Both the position numbers and the translations under genes were made by a program. A stretch of 64,000 nt of DNA from positions 2,190,572 to 2,254,571 of the forward strand of contig NZ_CP047945.1 of NCBI RefSeq assembly GCF_014279795.1, read 5' to 3'. The stretch comes from Synechococcus sp. PROS-7-1 (GTDB taxonomy: Bacteria > Cyanobacteriota > Cyanobacteriia > PCC-6307 > Cyanobiaceae). The notes beneath the pieces were generated by a model that made no database searches, was not told the origin of the DNA, and worked only from the letters and a program-made list of their open reading frames with translations. Of the stretch, positions 1 through 7,908 are shown in pieces. Numbering within the stretch: the first letter of the stretch is position 1; every line of letters begins with the position of its first letter.

Positions 1-74
1 CGCGCTCCTTTCAACCCATCCAATCATCAGCGCTTCTTGGACAGAGCGTTGATTGATGGTCTAGTCAACAGTCA

Positions 75-101
75 ATAAAAAACCCCCTCGAATTGAGGGG
101 G
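75..101 (-). terminator. Rho-independent terminator of the first porin gene
   Basis: A perfect 7-bp G/C-rich stem (83-89 with 95-101, loop 90-94) is followed on the minus strand by a run of six T. It lies about 90 nt past the porin stop codon. A weaker hairpin (about 149-168, a CCGT/ACGG stem extended by GGG/CCC) sits between the stop and this terminator. Bases 1-74 hold no gene that I can support. Confidence 0.75.
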
Positions 102-189
102 AATCAAAGTGTGTGAAAAGTGAATGATGTGAGGAAAAGAATCTCGAGGGCCCGTACAAACGGACCCAAGAGATCGTGCTGATGTCAGA

Positions 190-2058
190 TCAGAACTTGA
201 AGGTGGTCTGGATCAGACCGCCGAACACGTTGAACTGACCGTCGTAGCCCTGACCGTTCTCCACCAGGTTGTTGGTGTACTGACCCATGGGGCGGGACAG
301 GTAGAAGATCGCAGGGGTGACCTTGATGTTGTCGGTGACCTGGAAGTTGTAGAACAGTTCGAAGACGTAGTTGCCGTCGAAGGGGGTGGAACCACAAACT
401 TCACGCTTGTCGCTGCGCTTGCCGTCGCAGGACTCGAGGCCGGTGGCGAAGGTGGGCTGACCCACAGCGAAGCCGAGGTCGTTGCCCTTCAGGAACACGT
501 CGTCCCACTTCAGGCCAACCATCCAGCTCTGGCTGTTGACGGGAGTGCCGCCAACCTTGTTGCTGGTGGTGTTCTGGTTGATGCCCCAGCCCACAGAGAT
601 GGAAGGGATGAAACCAGGGTTCTCGGGCTGCCAGTAGGCGTTCAGCGCGTAGCTGTTGGTGGAAGCACCACCACGCTTCTTGGGATCACCGTTGGGGACG
701 GCGTACTTGGTGCCGTCAACGTTGACAGTCTTAGTGGGCTGATAGAAGCAGTTGTTGTTCCACTTGTCCTGCTTGGCGAACTCGGTGCCACGGCGATAGC
801 CGTTGCCGCTGTCGCACTGGCCGTAGCGGTAACCGAACGCCAGACCCCACTGAGGACCGGCATAACCGATCTGAGCCAGGAAGCTGGCCTCGGAGTTGTC
901 GGTCAGGAAACCACCAGTGGTGGGATCGGTGGAGTTGCCGTTGCCGTCGTCAGCAACGTAGTTGACAGACACGCTGAAAGCGTTCTGGCCCTTGTCGACC
1001 TTCTGCTTCCAGTAGGCACCGATCAGCTGTCCGGTCTCCTTGTTGTAAACACCGCTGGTGCCCATCAGAGCAGTCCAGTCGAGGATCTTGGAGGCACCCT
1101 TGTTGTAAACAGAAGGCCAGAGAGCGATGGACTCGGTGTTACGAGCCAGTGCACCGGCGATCACGGTGAACTCTTTGCCAACCGGGAACTTGTAGAACAG
1201 ACGGTCGAGGGTGACGATGTTGGCCTTCTCGTCCTGCACACCGGAGTCGGTGGCGATGTCGAGAGCGGTCAGGTTCACACCGGAACCACCGAAGGCGTTG
1301 CCGTTACCGCTCTTGCTGAAGTTACCAGTACGCAGACGGGCAACCAGCAGGTCCTTACCGGTGAAGCTGGTGTTCAGCTTCAGGCGCTGGTCATAGTTGA
1401 AAGTGAAGGCGCCGTAGTTGCGGTTGTAGGCGTTGGCTCCACCGTTGGTGCCGTTCTTGTTGAACTTGGTGTTGCGGTTCTTGCGCTGCACCTTGCCGAT
1501 CTGCTTGACAGCGTCAGCAGAGTCGTCGAAGTAGGTGGCGTTGGTGTCGTAGATGTACTTGGAACCGTCGTCACCGCCGGCGGTCACAGCACCAGTCACG
1601 AAGGTGGTTTGACCCTTCAGCTTGGTGGTGGTGGTGAACTGGGTCGCTTCCAGCTCGCCCACGCGGGCTTCCAGACCGTCAACACGGCCCTTGAGGATGG
1701 CGAGTTCCTTCTCGAACTCCTTCATCAGGCGCTTGAGCTCGTCGGTCACTTCGGTGACGCGGTCGAGACAGGCATTCAGCAGGGCAGCCGCTTCAAAGCG
1801 GGTCATTGCCCGGTTGCCGCGGTAAGTGCCGTTGGGATAACCAGCGACGCAGCCGTAGCGCTCGATCAGGTTGCTCAGTGCCTGGTATGCCCAGTCGGTG
1901 GGATACACATCGGAGAACTGAGTGATGCTGGTGACCTGCTCGCCGGACTCGGCGTAGTCGGACACACCGTTGATGTTCAGCTCAGTGGCGTTGGCGGCCA
2001 TGGGAGCCAGAAGGCCCAGGGCTGCAGGTGCCACCAGCAGTTGCTGGAAAAGTTTCAT
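190..2058 (-). CDS. SLH-domain outer-membrane porin (Som type), downstream paralog
   Basis: Predicted 622-aa cyanobacterial outer-membrane porin allowing passive uptake of small solutes. It has a signal peptide (about residues 1-24, ending ANA), one S-layer-homology domain (about 45-105, which in this family binds peptidoglycan-linked polymer), a short coiled coil (about 108-155) and a long beta-barrel region ending in Phe (TTFKF), the usual outer-membrane protein end. The ATG at 2058 was chosen because a GAGGA ribosome site lies 5-9 nt upstream; a longer reading to 2202 would put sequence ahead of the signal peptide. It is the second of two tandem paralogs, and the first about 150 residues are almost identical to the neighbour at 2249-4066. 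The barrel parts differ, so the two pores probably differ in selectivity. The substrate cannot be read from sequence. Confidence 0.93.
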   Translation of the reverse strand: MKLFQQLLVAPAALGLLAPMAANATELNINGVSDYAESGEQVTSITQFSDVYPTDWAYQALSNLIERYGCVAGYPNGTYRGNRAMTRFEAAALLNACLDRVTEVTDELKRLMKEFEKELAILKGRVDGLEARVGELEATQFTTTTKLKGQTTFVTGAVTAGGDDGSKYIYDTNATYFDDSADAVKQIGKVQRKNRNTKFNKNGTNGGANAYNRNYGAFTFNYDQRLKLNTSFTGKDLLVARLRTGNFSKSGNGNAFGGSGVNLTALDIATDSGVQDEKANIVTLDRLFYKFPVGKEFTVIAGALARNTESIALWPSVYNKGASKILDWTALMGTSGVYNKETGQLIGAYWKQKVDKGQNAFSVSVNYVADDGNGNSTDPTTGGFLTDNSEASFLAQIGYAGPQWGLAFGYRYGQCDSGNGYRRGTEFAKQDKWNNNCFYQPTKTVNVDGTKYAVPNGDPKKRGGASTNSYALNAYWQPENPGFIPSISVGWGINQNTTSNKVGGTPVNSQSWMVGLKWDDVFLKGNDLGFAVGQPTFATGLESCDGKRSDKREVCGSTPFDGNYVFELFYNFQVTDNIKVTPAIFYLSRPMGQYTNNLVENGQGYDGQFNVFGGLIQTTFKF

Positions 2059-2060
2059 TG

Positions 2061-2085
2061 GATTCCTCACACCAAAAATTGAGGG
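2061..2085 (-). promoter_or_regulatory. Porin leader block with Yfr1-complementary ribosome binding site
   Basis: These 25 nt directly upstream of the ATG at 2058 are identical to 4069-4093 before the other porin, whereas sequence just beyond the block differs. On the mRNA they carry GTGTGAGGA (2064-2072), which contains the Shine-Dalgarno sequence. It is an exact 9-nt complement to UCCUCACAC, part of the conserved single-stranded core of the cyanobacterial sRNA Yfr1 as I recall it. A 5-bp CCTCA/TGAGG hairpin could also hide the ribosome site. The sRNA gene itself is not in this window. Confidence 0.6.
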
Positions 2086-2159
2086 ATAGGACATTTCTGT
2101 CCAGCCAGAACTTAATGGTGAGGACACAGCTTGCACAGGAGGCCGCTGTACAAGCTGTC

Positions 2160-2193
2160 CACAAAACCCTCTCCACTCAAAAAGTGGAGAGGG
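2160..2193 (-). terminator. Terminator between the tandem porin genes
   Basis: An 11-bp perfect inverted repeat (2167-2177 with 2183-2193, 5-nt loop) is followed on the minus strand by TTTTGT. It lies 56 nt beyond the stop of the upstream porin (2249-4066), so each porin probably has its own transcript. A second hairpin (about 2206-2237, AAGGCTGGAT with ATCCAGCCTT) lies closer to that stop. Confidence 0.75.
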
Positions 2194-2248
2194 ATGAGAC
2201 ACGCAAGGCTGGATCAGACGGATCCAAATCCAGCCTTCGCTGCTGAAA

Positions 2249-4066
2249 TCAGAACTGGAAAGTGGTCTTCACAAGACCGCCGAACTGATTGAAGGTTTCA
2301 CCCTGGGTTGTCGTTCCGAAAGGACGGCTGAGATAGAAGATCGCAGGGGTGACCGTGATGTTGTCGGTGACCTGGAACATGTACCACCATTCCCAGGCGT
2401 ACTGACCGTCACGAACCAGAGTCTCTTCGACATCCGAAGCACTTCTGAACCGGTCGCCGTCGTTCGAGAGATCCAGGGCTGTTACAAAGCCCTGCTGACC
2501 GACAGCCATACCAGCCATGTTGCCCTTCAGGAACACATCGGCCCACTGAAGACCCACAGACCAGGACTGAGTGGTGGCTGAGTCGAAGTCATAGCCAAAC
2601 AGGGTGGAGTCGTTAGTACCGCTGGTTGAGTTCAGACCCCAACCGACGGAAATTGAAGGAATCCAACCTGGGTCTTCAGGAGACCAGTAAGCACTGACAC
2701 CCACGGAGTTGGTGTTACCGAGACCGCCGACTTCAGTCGCAAGCGGTGTCGCAGTGCCCTGATACATGTTTCCGAAGTTCTCGGAGCTGTAGTTGTAGGC
2801 AGCTGCAAGGCCCCAGTTGTCCTTGGCGTAAGCGATTTGAACGGTTCCAGTTCCCGAGGCTCCATCAGTGGCGATACCAGCGATCCTTGGGTCTGACTCG
2901 TTGCCGTTGCTCGACACGTAGTTGGCACTCACGCTGAAGCCATCGTTCTCCCACCAGATACCAGCACCGGAACCGAGGTTCAGGTTGTAAGTACCCGGAG
3001 CACCGGCATAGGTGAAGAAGTCGAGGACGGTGTCAGCTGGATAAGCACTCGGCCACACAGCCAGCATGTCGTCCTGACGGACTTGACCACCGGCAGTGAC
3101 AGTGAAATTACTGCCGAGGGGGAATTGATAAAAGAGTCGGTCAACAATGATGGCGTTACCGGCAACTCCTTCCTCAAAGGCAGCTTCCATGCCTGAGGGA
3201 GTTTTGAATTGACCACCAAAGGGGCTTCCGATTCCAGTCGGCGCATTAAAGCCGAAAGCGCTGTTCTGGAAGTTACCGGTGCGCAGACGGGTCTTGAGGA
3301 GATCCTTACCGGTGAAACTGGTCAGGAGTTCCAGCTGAAGGTCGTAGTTGAAAACGGCTGCACCAAGATTGGCAGCAGCTTTATCAGCCAAATCAGCCTT
3401 GGTTACTTCAATTTCATTGCCATTAGCCAACTTAATCTTGCCGCCCTTTTTCAAGGCTTCCTTAGCTTTTTTTCGATCGTCTACATTTTCAAAGCGCTGA
3501 TCAACAAGCCGACCCAGAAGACCAGCAGGGACTCCTCCAATCAACTCATCACCTTGAGAAATGTTGAGTTGCTTGGCATCACCGCCGAAGGAGTTGGCAC
3601 CAATCACGAAGGTGCTTTTGCCCTTCAGCTTGGTGGTGGTGGAGAACTGGGTGGATTCCAGCTCGCCCACGCGGGCTTCCAGACCGTCAACACGGCCCTT
3701 GAGAATCGCGAGTTCCTTCTCGAACTCCTTCATCAGGCGCTTGAGCTCGTCGGTCACTTCGGTGACGCGGTCGAGACAGGCATTCAGCAGGGCAGCCGCT
3801 TCAAAGCGGGTCATCGCCCGGTTGCCGCGGTAAGTGCCGTTGGGATAACCAGCGACGCAGCCGTAGCGCTCGATCAGGTTGCTCAGTGCCTGGTATGCCC
3901 AGTCGGTGGGATACACATCGGAGAACTGAGTGATGCTGGTGACCTGCTCGCCGGACTCGGCGTAGTCGGACACACCGTTGATGTTCAGCTCAGTGGCGTT
4001 GGCGGCCATGGGAGCCAGAAGGCCCAGGGCTGCAGGTGCCACCAGCAGTTGCTGGAAAAGTTTCAT
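2249..4066 (-). CDS. SLH-domain outer-membrane porin (Som type), upstream paralog
   Basis: Predicted 605-aa porin of the same type as its downstream neighbour: signal peptide (about 1-24), SLH domain (about 45-105), coiled coil (about 108-155) and a beta barrel with terminal Phe (TTFQF). The ATG at 4066 has GAGGA 5-9 nt upstream; a GTG at 4078 in the same frame lies inside the ribosome site and is unlikely. The N-terminal 440 or so bases match the paralog with only a few substitutions, but the barrel has diverged and carries its own insertion (about residues 175-235, charged and rich in Lys/Asp/Gly). The upstream region is shared with the divergent membrane-protein gene at 4271. Confidence 0.93.
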   Translation of the reverse strand: MKLFQQLLVAPAALGLLAPMAANATELNINGVSDYAESGEQVTSITQFSDVYPTDWAYQALSNLIERYGCVAGYPNGTYRGNRAMTRFEAAALLNACLDRVTEVTDELKRLMKEFEKELAILKGRVDGLEARVGELESTQFSTTTKLKGKSTFVIGANSFGGDAKQLNISQGDELIGGVPAGLLGRLVDQRFENVDDRKKAKEALKKGGKIKLANGNEIEVTKADLADKAAANLGAAVFNYDLQLELLTSFTGKDLLKTRLRTGNFQNSAFGFNAPTGIGSPFGGQFKTPSGMEAAFEEGVAGNAIIVDRLFYQFPLGSNFTVTAGGQVRQDDMLAVWPSAYPADTVLDFFTYAGAPGTYNLNLGSGAGIWWENDGFSVSANYVSSNGNESDPRIAGIATDGASGTGTVQIAYAKDNWGLAAAYNYSSENFGNMYQGTATPLATEVGGLGNTNSVGVSAYWSPEDPGWIPSISVGWGLNSTSGTNDSTLFGYDFDSATTQSWSVGLQWADVFLKGNMAGMAVGQQGFVTALDLSNDGDRFRSASDVEETLVRDGQYAWEWWYMFQVTDNITVTPAIFYLSRPFGTTTQGETFNQFGGLVKTTFQF

Positions 4067-4068
4067 GA

Positions 4069-4093
4069 GATTCCTCACACCAAAAATTGAGGG
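4069..4093 (-). promoter_or_regulatory. Porin leader block with Yfr1-complementary ribosome binding site (second copy)
   Basis: Identical to the block at 2061-2085. GTGTGAGGA (mRNA sense) occupies 4072-4080 and ends 5 nt before the ATG at 4066. Sequence further upstream is unrelated to that of the other porin, so the block stands out as conserved. Translational control by an antisense-pairing sRNA is inferred, not shown. Confidence 0.6.
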
Positions 4094-4270
4094 AACACGC
4101 CGAAGCGATGAACGGAATTTGTTGCATTACCAACCCTTAACCAGCAGCCGTGTGCCGGACATTCGTCCGACCTGTATCAACCGATTCTTTTTGAAGCGCA
4201 AATGGCACTCCTTGATACAAAAAACCTGGGCGGGGGTGGGAATGCACACCGTGCAGAATGAACTGATTGG

Positions 4271-5950
4271 TTGAGCTGGACCTCTCGTTCGTCGCGTGTG
4301 ACAAACCATCAGCGATGCGAAGGCCGCAGCCGTTCCAATGCCCTCGTGCTGGCGGCCAGCCTGTTTGCCGTTGTGACGCTCGGATTGCAGCTGTGGAAAT
4401 CCTGGGTCCTGCTCGCCGGATACGACCAGGGAATTTTCCAACAGGTGGCATGGAACAGCCTGCATGGCCATTGGTTTGAGAGTTCCCTCTCCTCGCAACT
4501 CTCCACCAACGTTGTTCATGCCGGTCAGCTCCCATTCGTGGGTTACGAACGGCTCGGCCAACACTTCACACCCACCCTGCTGCTCTGGGCGCCACTGCTT
4601 GTCGTCTTCGGCTCCACTGCCCTTCCTGTTGTGCAGGTGGGCCTGATCACGGCTGCTGGCTTGGTGCTGCACCGACTGGCGACCCCACGCCTCCCAGCAA
4701 GAACGGCGAACTGGCTTGTAGTTGCCTACTTCGCAGGCAATGCGCTGATCGGACCCACCCTCGGCAATTTCTCCGATCTCTGCCAGCTGCCTCTGGCCGT
4801 GTTCGTGTTGATGCTCGGCTTGCTGGAGAACCGACGTGCCCTGATCTTGACAGGAGCCCTGCTTATGCCCCTGATCCGCGAGGACACAGGAGTGATACTC
4901 GTTGCCATTGGGGTATGGCTTCTTGTGCGATCCCGGGAGCGCTGGCGCTTGGCGTTGATGCTGATCGCCTGGGGTGGTGGCTGGGTTGTTGTTTGCACCA
5001 ACGTGTTGATGCCGTTGTTCTCCGACGACAACAGCAAGCGCTTCATGGTGGAGAACTTTGGCCAGTACCTCGGCGCTGATCCGAACAAGGGGAGCAGCAG
5101 CCTCGGGGTGCTCAGGCGTGTCCTGAGCCAACCGGCCTTGGTTGCTCAGCAACTGATCGATCCACCAGGGAAAACCCTGCGATACCTGCTGGGCCACAGC
5201 CTGCCCTTTCTTTTTGTCCCCCTGATCAGTCTCGATACCTGGCTGCTCGCAGGTCCCAGCCTGTTGGGGCTGTTTTTAGCCCAGGGAACCAATGACCCCC
5301 TGGCGATCACCATTCGCTACACCTGGTTGGTGGTGCCCGGTTTTGCCTTGGGAGCCTTGTTCTGGTGGGAGCGCCGTGCTGATCCATCACCAGGACCACG
5401 CATGCGACTGGCTTGGGGAACAGCCCTGGCCCTATCGCTCCTGCTCACCCTGACCAGCAATCCCCACCGCAGCCTGTCCTTGGTGATGCCTGACAGCATC
5501 GACCCTTGGATTTACGCCCCACCGACGAAGCAATGGGCCCATGGGCTAGAGGCGCGGGAGGCCCTGAAAGTGATCCCAGCAACAGCCTCTGTGGCAGCGA
5601 ACACGCCCCTGGTACCCCTGCTGGCCCAACGTCGGGCAATCGTGCGCTTTCCCTACGCCACCGAGTATCTGGATCAGAACCGCCAGGAGCAGAGCGTGGA
5701 GTGGATTGCCGTGGATCTCTCACTCCTGGAGCGCTACGGGATGGCGTTCCGAAGGGACTGGCGCCAACTGAAGAAAAGCCTGGCCTGGATTGAAGCAAAC
5801 CATCAGACCTACACCCCGCAAGCCATCCGGGATGGCGTTGTCGTCTTGCAGCGGCAGGGACCGCGCCATCCCATCCTTGACAGCGAACTCGGCACACTGC
5901 TGGAACGCCCTCTTCCACCATCCCCCTCGCGGCGCACCAAACGCTCTTAA
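4271..5950 (+). CDS. DUF2079 family multispanning membrane protein
   Basis: 559-aa integral membrane protein that looks like the DUF2079 family. Members resemble glycosyltransferase-C-fold proteins, but the reaction is unknown. The N-terminal third has an acidic loop after the first membrane segment (AGYDQGIFQQVAWNSLHG), placed where GT-C enzymes carry catalytic acidic residues. About ten hydrophobic segments follow, then a soluble C-terminal part (from about residue 415). The TTG at 4271 follows an in-frame stop at 4259-4261; a GTG at 4298 is an alternative start and no clear ribosome site decides. The gene is divergent from the porin and is followed by a hairpin at 5958-5984. A second GT-C-like protein lies at 6131, so the pair may act on the same envelope glycan or lipid (inference). 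Confidence 0.8.
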   Translation: MSWTSRSSRVTNHQRCEGRSRSNALVLAASLFAVVTLGLQLWKSWVLLAGYDQGIFQQVAWNSLHGHWFESSLSSQLSTNVVHAGQLPFVGYERLGQHFTPTLLLWAPLLVVFGSTALPVVQVGLITAAGLVLHRLATPRLPARTANWLVVAYFAGNALIGPTLGNFSDLCQLPLAVFVLMLGLLENRRALILTGALLMPLIREDTGVILVAIGVWLLVRSRERWRLALMLIAWGGGWVVVCTNVLMPLFSDDNSKRFMVENFGQYLGADPNKGSSSLGVLRRVLSQPALVAQQLIDPPGKTLRYLLGHSLPFLFVPLISLDTWLLAGPSLLGLFLAQGTNDPLAITIRYTWLVVPGFALGALFWWERRADPSPGPRMRLAWGTALALSLLLTLTSNPHRSLSLVMPDSIDPWIYAPPTKQWAHGLEAREALKVIPATASVAANTPLVPLLAQRRAIVRFPYATEYLDQNRQEQSVEWIAVDLSLLERYGMAFRRDWRQLKKSLAWIEANHQTYTPQAIRDGVVVLQRQGPRHPILDSELGTLLERPLPPSPSRRTKRS

Positions 5951-5984
5951 AAACGATGCCCCCGCTCGGAATCCGAACGGGGGC
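5949..5984 (-). terminator. Hairpin terminator of a short minus-strand unit
   Basis: Inverted repeat 5958-5969 with 5973-5984 (11 of 12 positions paired, 3-nt loop). The T-run (five T) lies on the minus-strand side, 4 nt past the stem; the plus-strand side has no T-run. It therefore serves the small minus-strand ORF at 6040-6093 better than the plus-strand gene ending at 5950, though it could act on both. Confidence 0.6.
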
Positions 5985-6039
5985 TCTCGCCGGGTCCGCT
6001 CTGGCGCGGAACCGATTGATCAGTCAGAAGATGAAGCCG

Positions 6040-6093
6040 TCAGCCGGCGTTCTCCGCGATCAGCAGACCCTGGGTGAAAGAACTGGAACTCAT
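6040..6093 (-). CDS. Possible 17-residue peptide gene with a very strong ribosome site
   Basis: An ATG at 6093 opens MSSSSFTQGLLIAENAG and stops at 6040. It is preceded by AGGAGGAGG about 5 nt upstream, one of the strongest Shine-Dalgarno sequences in the window, and followed 55 nt later by a terminator on the same strand. It lies alone between two plus-strand genes. I do not recognise the peptide; it has no membrane segment and no known leader motif. It could be a real small protein, the coding part of a dual-function RNA, or the remnant of a longer gene. Function unknown. Confidence 0.4.
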   Translation of the reverse strand: MSSSSFTQGLLIAENAG

Positions 6094-6130
6094 GGACACC
6101 TCCTCCTGGATGGATTGATGATCGCCGGTG

Positions 6131-7795
6131 ATGCATCCGAAGGAGTTCTGGATCCGAAGATCAACGAACACCCCCACACCACTGCGGTCTGAACACTTGA
6201 ACCTTAACGGAAGCGGACGGACTCGGGGTCTACTAGCGCCCCTGACTCTCTGGATCACAACACTCGCGGTCTGGCTTCCCTGGCTCGGCAATGTTCCGTT
6301 AAGGGACTGGGATGAGGGAATCGTGGCCACTGTGGCTCGCGCCACATCCCAGCAAACCGGACTGCGCTGGCTGCTGGCCGTGAAGGATGCTGGCGAGCCC
6401 TATCTCAACAAGCCGCCTGCACTGCACTGGCTGATCGGCACAAGCATCCAGAGCTGGGGGGAAGGAGAATGGGCTGTGCGCGCAGTGCCGGCCCTGGTAT
6501 CCACCCTGGCCGTGCCCTTGCTGGTGTTGCTGCGCAGGGAACTCAGCCGCGATGAGCAAGGAGAGCGATCAGCGCTGACTGCTGGATTGGTGCTGATGAC
6601 CCTGCTGCCGATGGCACGCCATGGTCGTCTAGCAATGCTTGACGGAAGCCTCGTGAGTTGCAGCCTGATGCTGTGGCTGGGATGGCTGGGCAGCCGGCGG
6701 CATGGCCGCTACGCAGTGCTGGCGGGGCTGGGGTGCACCGGCGTGCTGCTGCTCAAGCCTCCAGCCCTGATCGGGTTCGCTGCGATCATCGTCGCAATCG
6801 GAGTGCTGGAAAGGGTGAGCCAGCAACACCTGAGCCGAGACCCGCAACCTCGAGCACCCAGCATCCCAATCAGCCGACGCTTCGGATTGCTGCTGCTTGG
6901 GGCTTCGCCTGGCCTCGCCTGGCATCTCTGGCATGGCTGGTGGCGTGGACTGGATGCCCTTCTGATGTGGGGTGGTCAGGGCCTGAGCCGGGTGACCACT
7001 GTGGTGGAAGGCAATCAGGGGAGCTGGCTCGTTCCCATCACGGAGGTGCTGGAGGGCGGATGGCCGTGGTTGTTGCTTCTGCCAGCTGGATTCCGCTGGG
7101 CGTGGCATCACCGCCATGAACGCGCCGGACTCTGGGAGCTGGGACTGCTCCTGGGTAGCGCTGCGCTTGTGCTTCCGCTGCGCACCCAGCTGCCCTGGTA
7201 CAGCCATCTGCTCTGGCCGGCCATCGCCCTGCTCTGCGGTGAGGGACTGAGTCAACTGTTGGCGAGTGGCAAGCCCCGTTGGGTGCCACTCATCTGGACA
7301 GGGCTTGGCGCGGGTTTACTGCTAGCTGGCTCAATGACCATGCTCGGAGTCACCGACGCCTTCCCCCCCGCACCGTTCCTTTGGGCGGGCGTCGGGTTAC
7401 TGATGGGAGGCCTCTGGCTGCGCTCACTCAACAAGATCAGGCGATTACGTGGTCTGATGTTTCTGCTGATCGGCTGGAGTCTGGCTCTACTCAGCCTTTG
7501 GTATAGCCGTCTCTGGCTTTGGGAATTGAACGAAACCTGGGATCCAAGGCCCCTCGCTGCCGTCATCCGCACAGTTCCAGACGAGGATCCGGTGTATTTG
7601 CAGGGACCAACCCGGCCTTCACTGGGCTGGTACTCCGATCGAGCCCTTCGCCGGCACCAATCGGAACGCCCTAGCGAACGCCACTGGCTGATCACCCGCA
7701 AAACGCCCGCATCCTGCAAACAACAGACGATGTCACTCGACGGTGATTGGCAATTGTGGCTTTGTCCTGCAACATCGGCATCCACACAGAACTGA
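6131..7795 (+). CDS. Glycosyltransferase family 39 / ArnT-like membrane glycosyltransferase
   Basis: About 554-aa inner-membrane protein of the PMT/ArnT type (GT-C fold), which transfers a sugar from a polyprenyl-phosphate donor to lipid or protein on the outer face of the membrane. After the first membrane segment comes WLGNVPLRDWDEGIVATVAR, whose Asp-Trp-Asp-Glu matches the conserved acidic first loop of GT39 enzymes. Next is the family-typical YLNKPPALHWLIG at about residue 90, then some ten hydrophobic segments and a short soluble tail. Start uncertain: GTG 6128, ATG 6131 and TTG 6197 are in frame, and the hydrophobic core begins only near residue 35. The acceptor is unknown. Confidence 0.82.
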   Translation: MHPKEFWIRRSTNTPTPLRSEHLNLNGSGRTRGLLAPLTLWITTLAVWLPWLGNVPLRDWDEGIVATVARATSQQTGLRWLLAVKDAGEPYLNKPPALHWLIGTSIQSWGEGEWAVRAVPALVSTLAVPLLVLLRRELSRDEQGERSALTAGLVLMTLLPMARHGRLAMLDGSLVSCSLMLWLGWLGSRRHGRYAVLAGLGCTGVLLLKPPALIGFAAIIVAIGVLERVSQQHLSRDPQPRAPSIPISRRFGLLLLGASPGLAWHLWHGWWRGLDALLMWGGQGLSRVTTVVEGNQGSWLVPITEVLEGGWPWLLLLPAGFRWAWHHRHERAGLWELGLLLGSAALVLPLRTQLPWYSHLLWPAIALLCGEGLSQLLASGKPRWVPLIWTGLGAGLLLAGSMTMLGVTDAFPPAPFLWAGVGLLMGGLWLRSLNKIRRLRGLMFLLIGWSLALLSLWYSRLWLWELNETWDPRPLAAVIRTVPDEDPVYLQGPTRPSLGWYSDRALRRHQSERPSERHWLITRKTPASCKQQTMSLDGDWQLWLCPATSASTQN

Positions 7796-7840
7796 AACCG
7801 ATACGTAACTGAATAGATACGTCAACGTGTGATTTCGCTA

Positions 7841-7894
7841 GGAAGCTCTCCATCAAAAAGCGCCTGCCGAAGCAGGCGCTATTCAAGAGCTTCC
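7841..7894 (-). terminator. psbD terminator with nested outer stem
   Basis: Inner 9-bp stem 7859-7867 with 7872-7880 (tetraloop TTCG on the minus strand), followed on the minus strand by a five-T run (TTTTT, plus-strand 7855-7859): a classic terminator 29 nt past the psbD stop. An outer perfect repeat, GGAAGCTCT (7841-7849) with AGAGCTTCC (7886-7894), encloses it. The outer stem could stabilise the psbD mRNA 3' end or act on the convergent gene ending at 7795. Confidence 0.8.
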
Positions 7895-7908
7895 GATCGG
7901 AACGTTGA

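Noticed and set aside
127-135. ATGTGAGGA on the plus strand, resembling the Yfr1-complementary motif
   Set aside because: Only eight of nine positions match and it is not upstream of any start codon; it sits in the porin 3' flank.
4127-5197. 356-codon minus-strand frame opposite the DUF2079 gene
   Set aside because: Gln/His/Glu-rich translation with no family signal, antisense to a membrane protein with clear helices.
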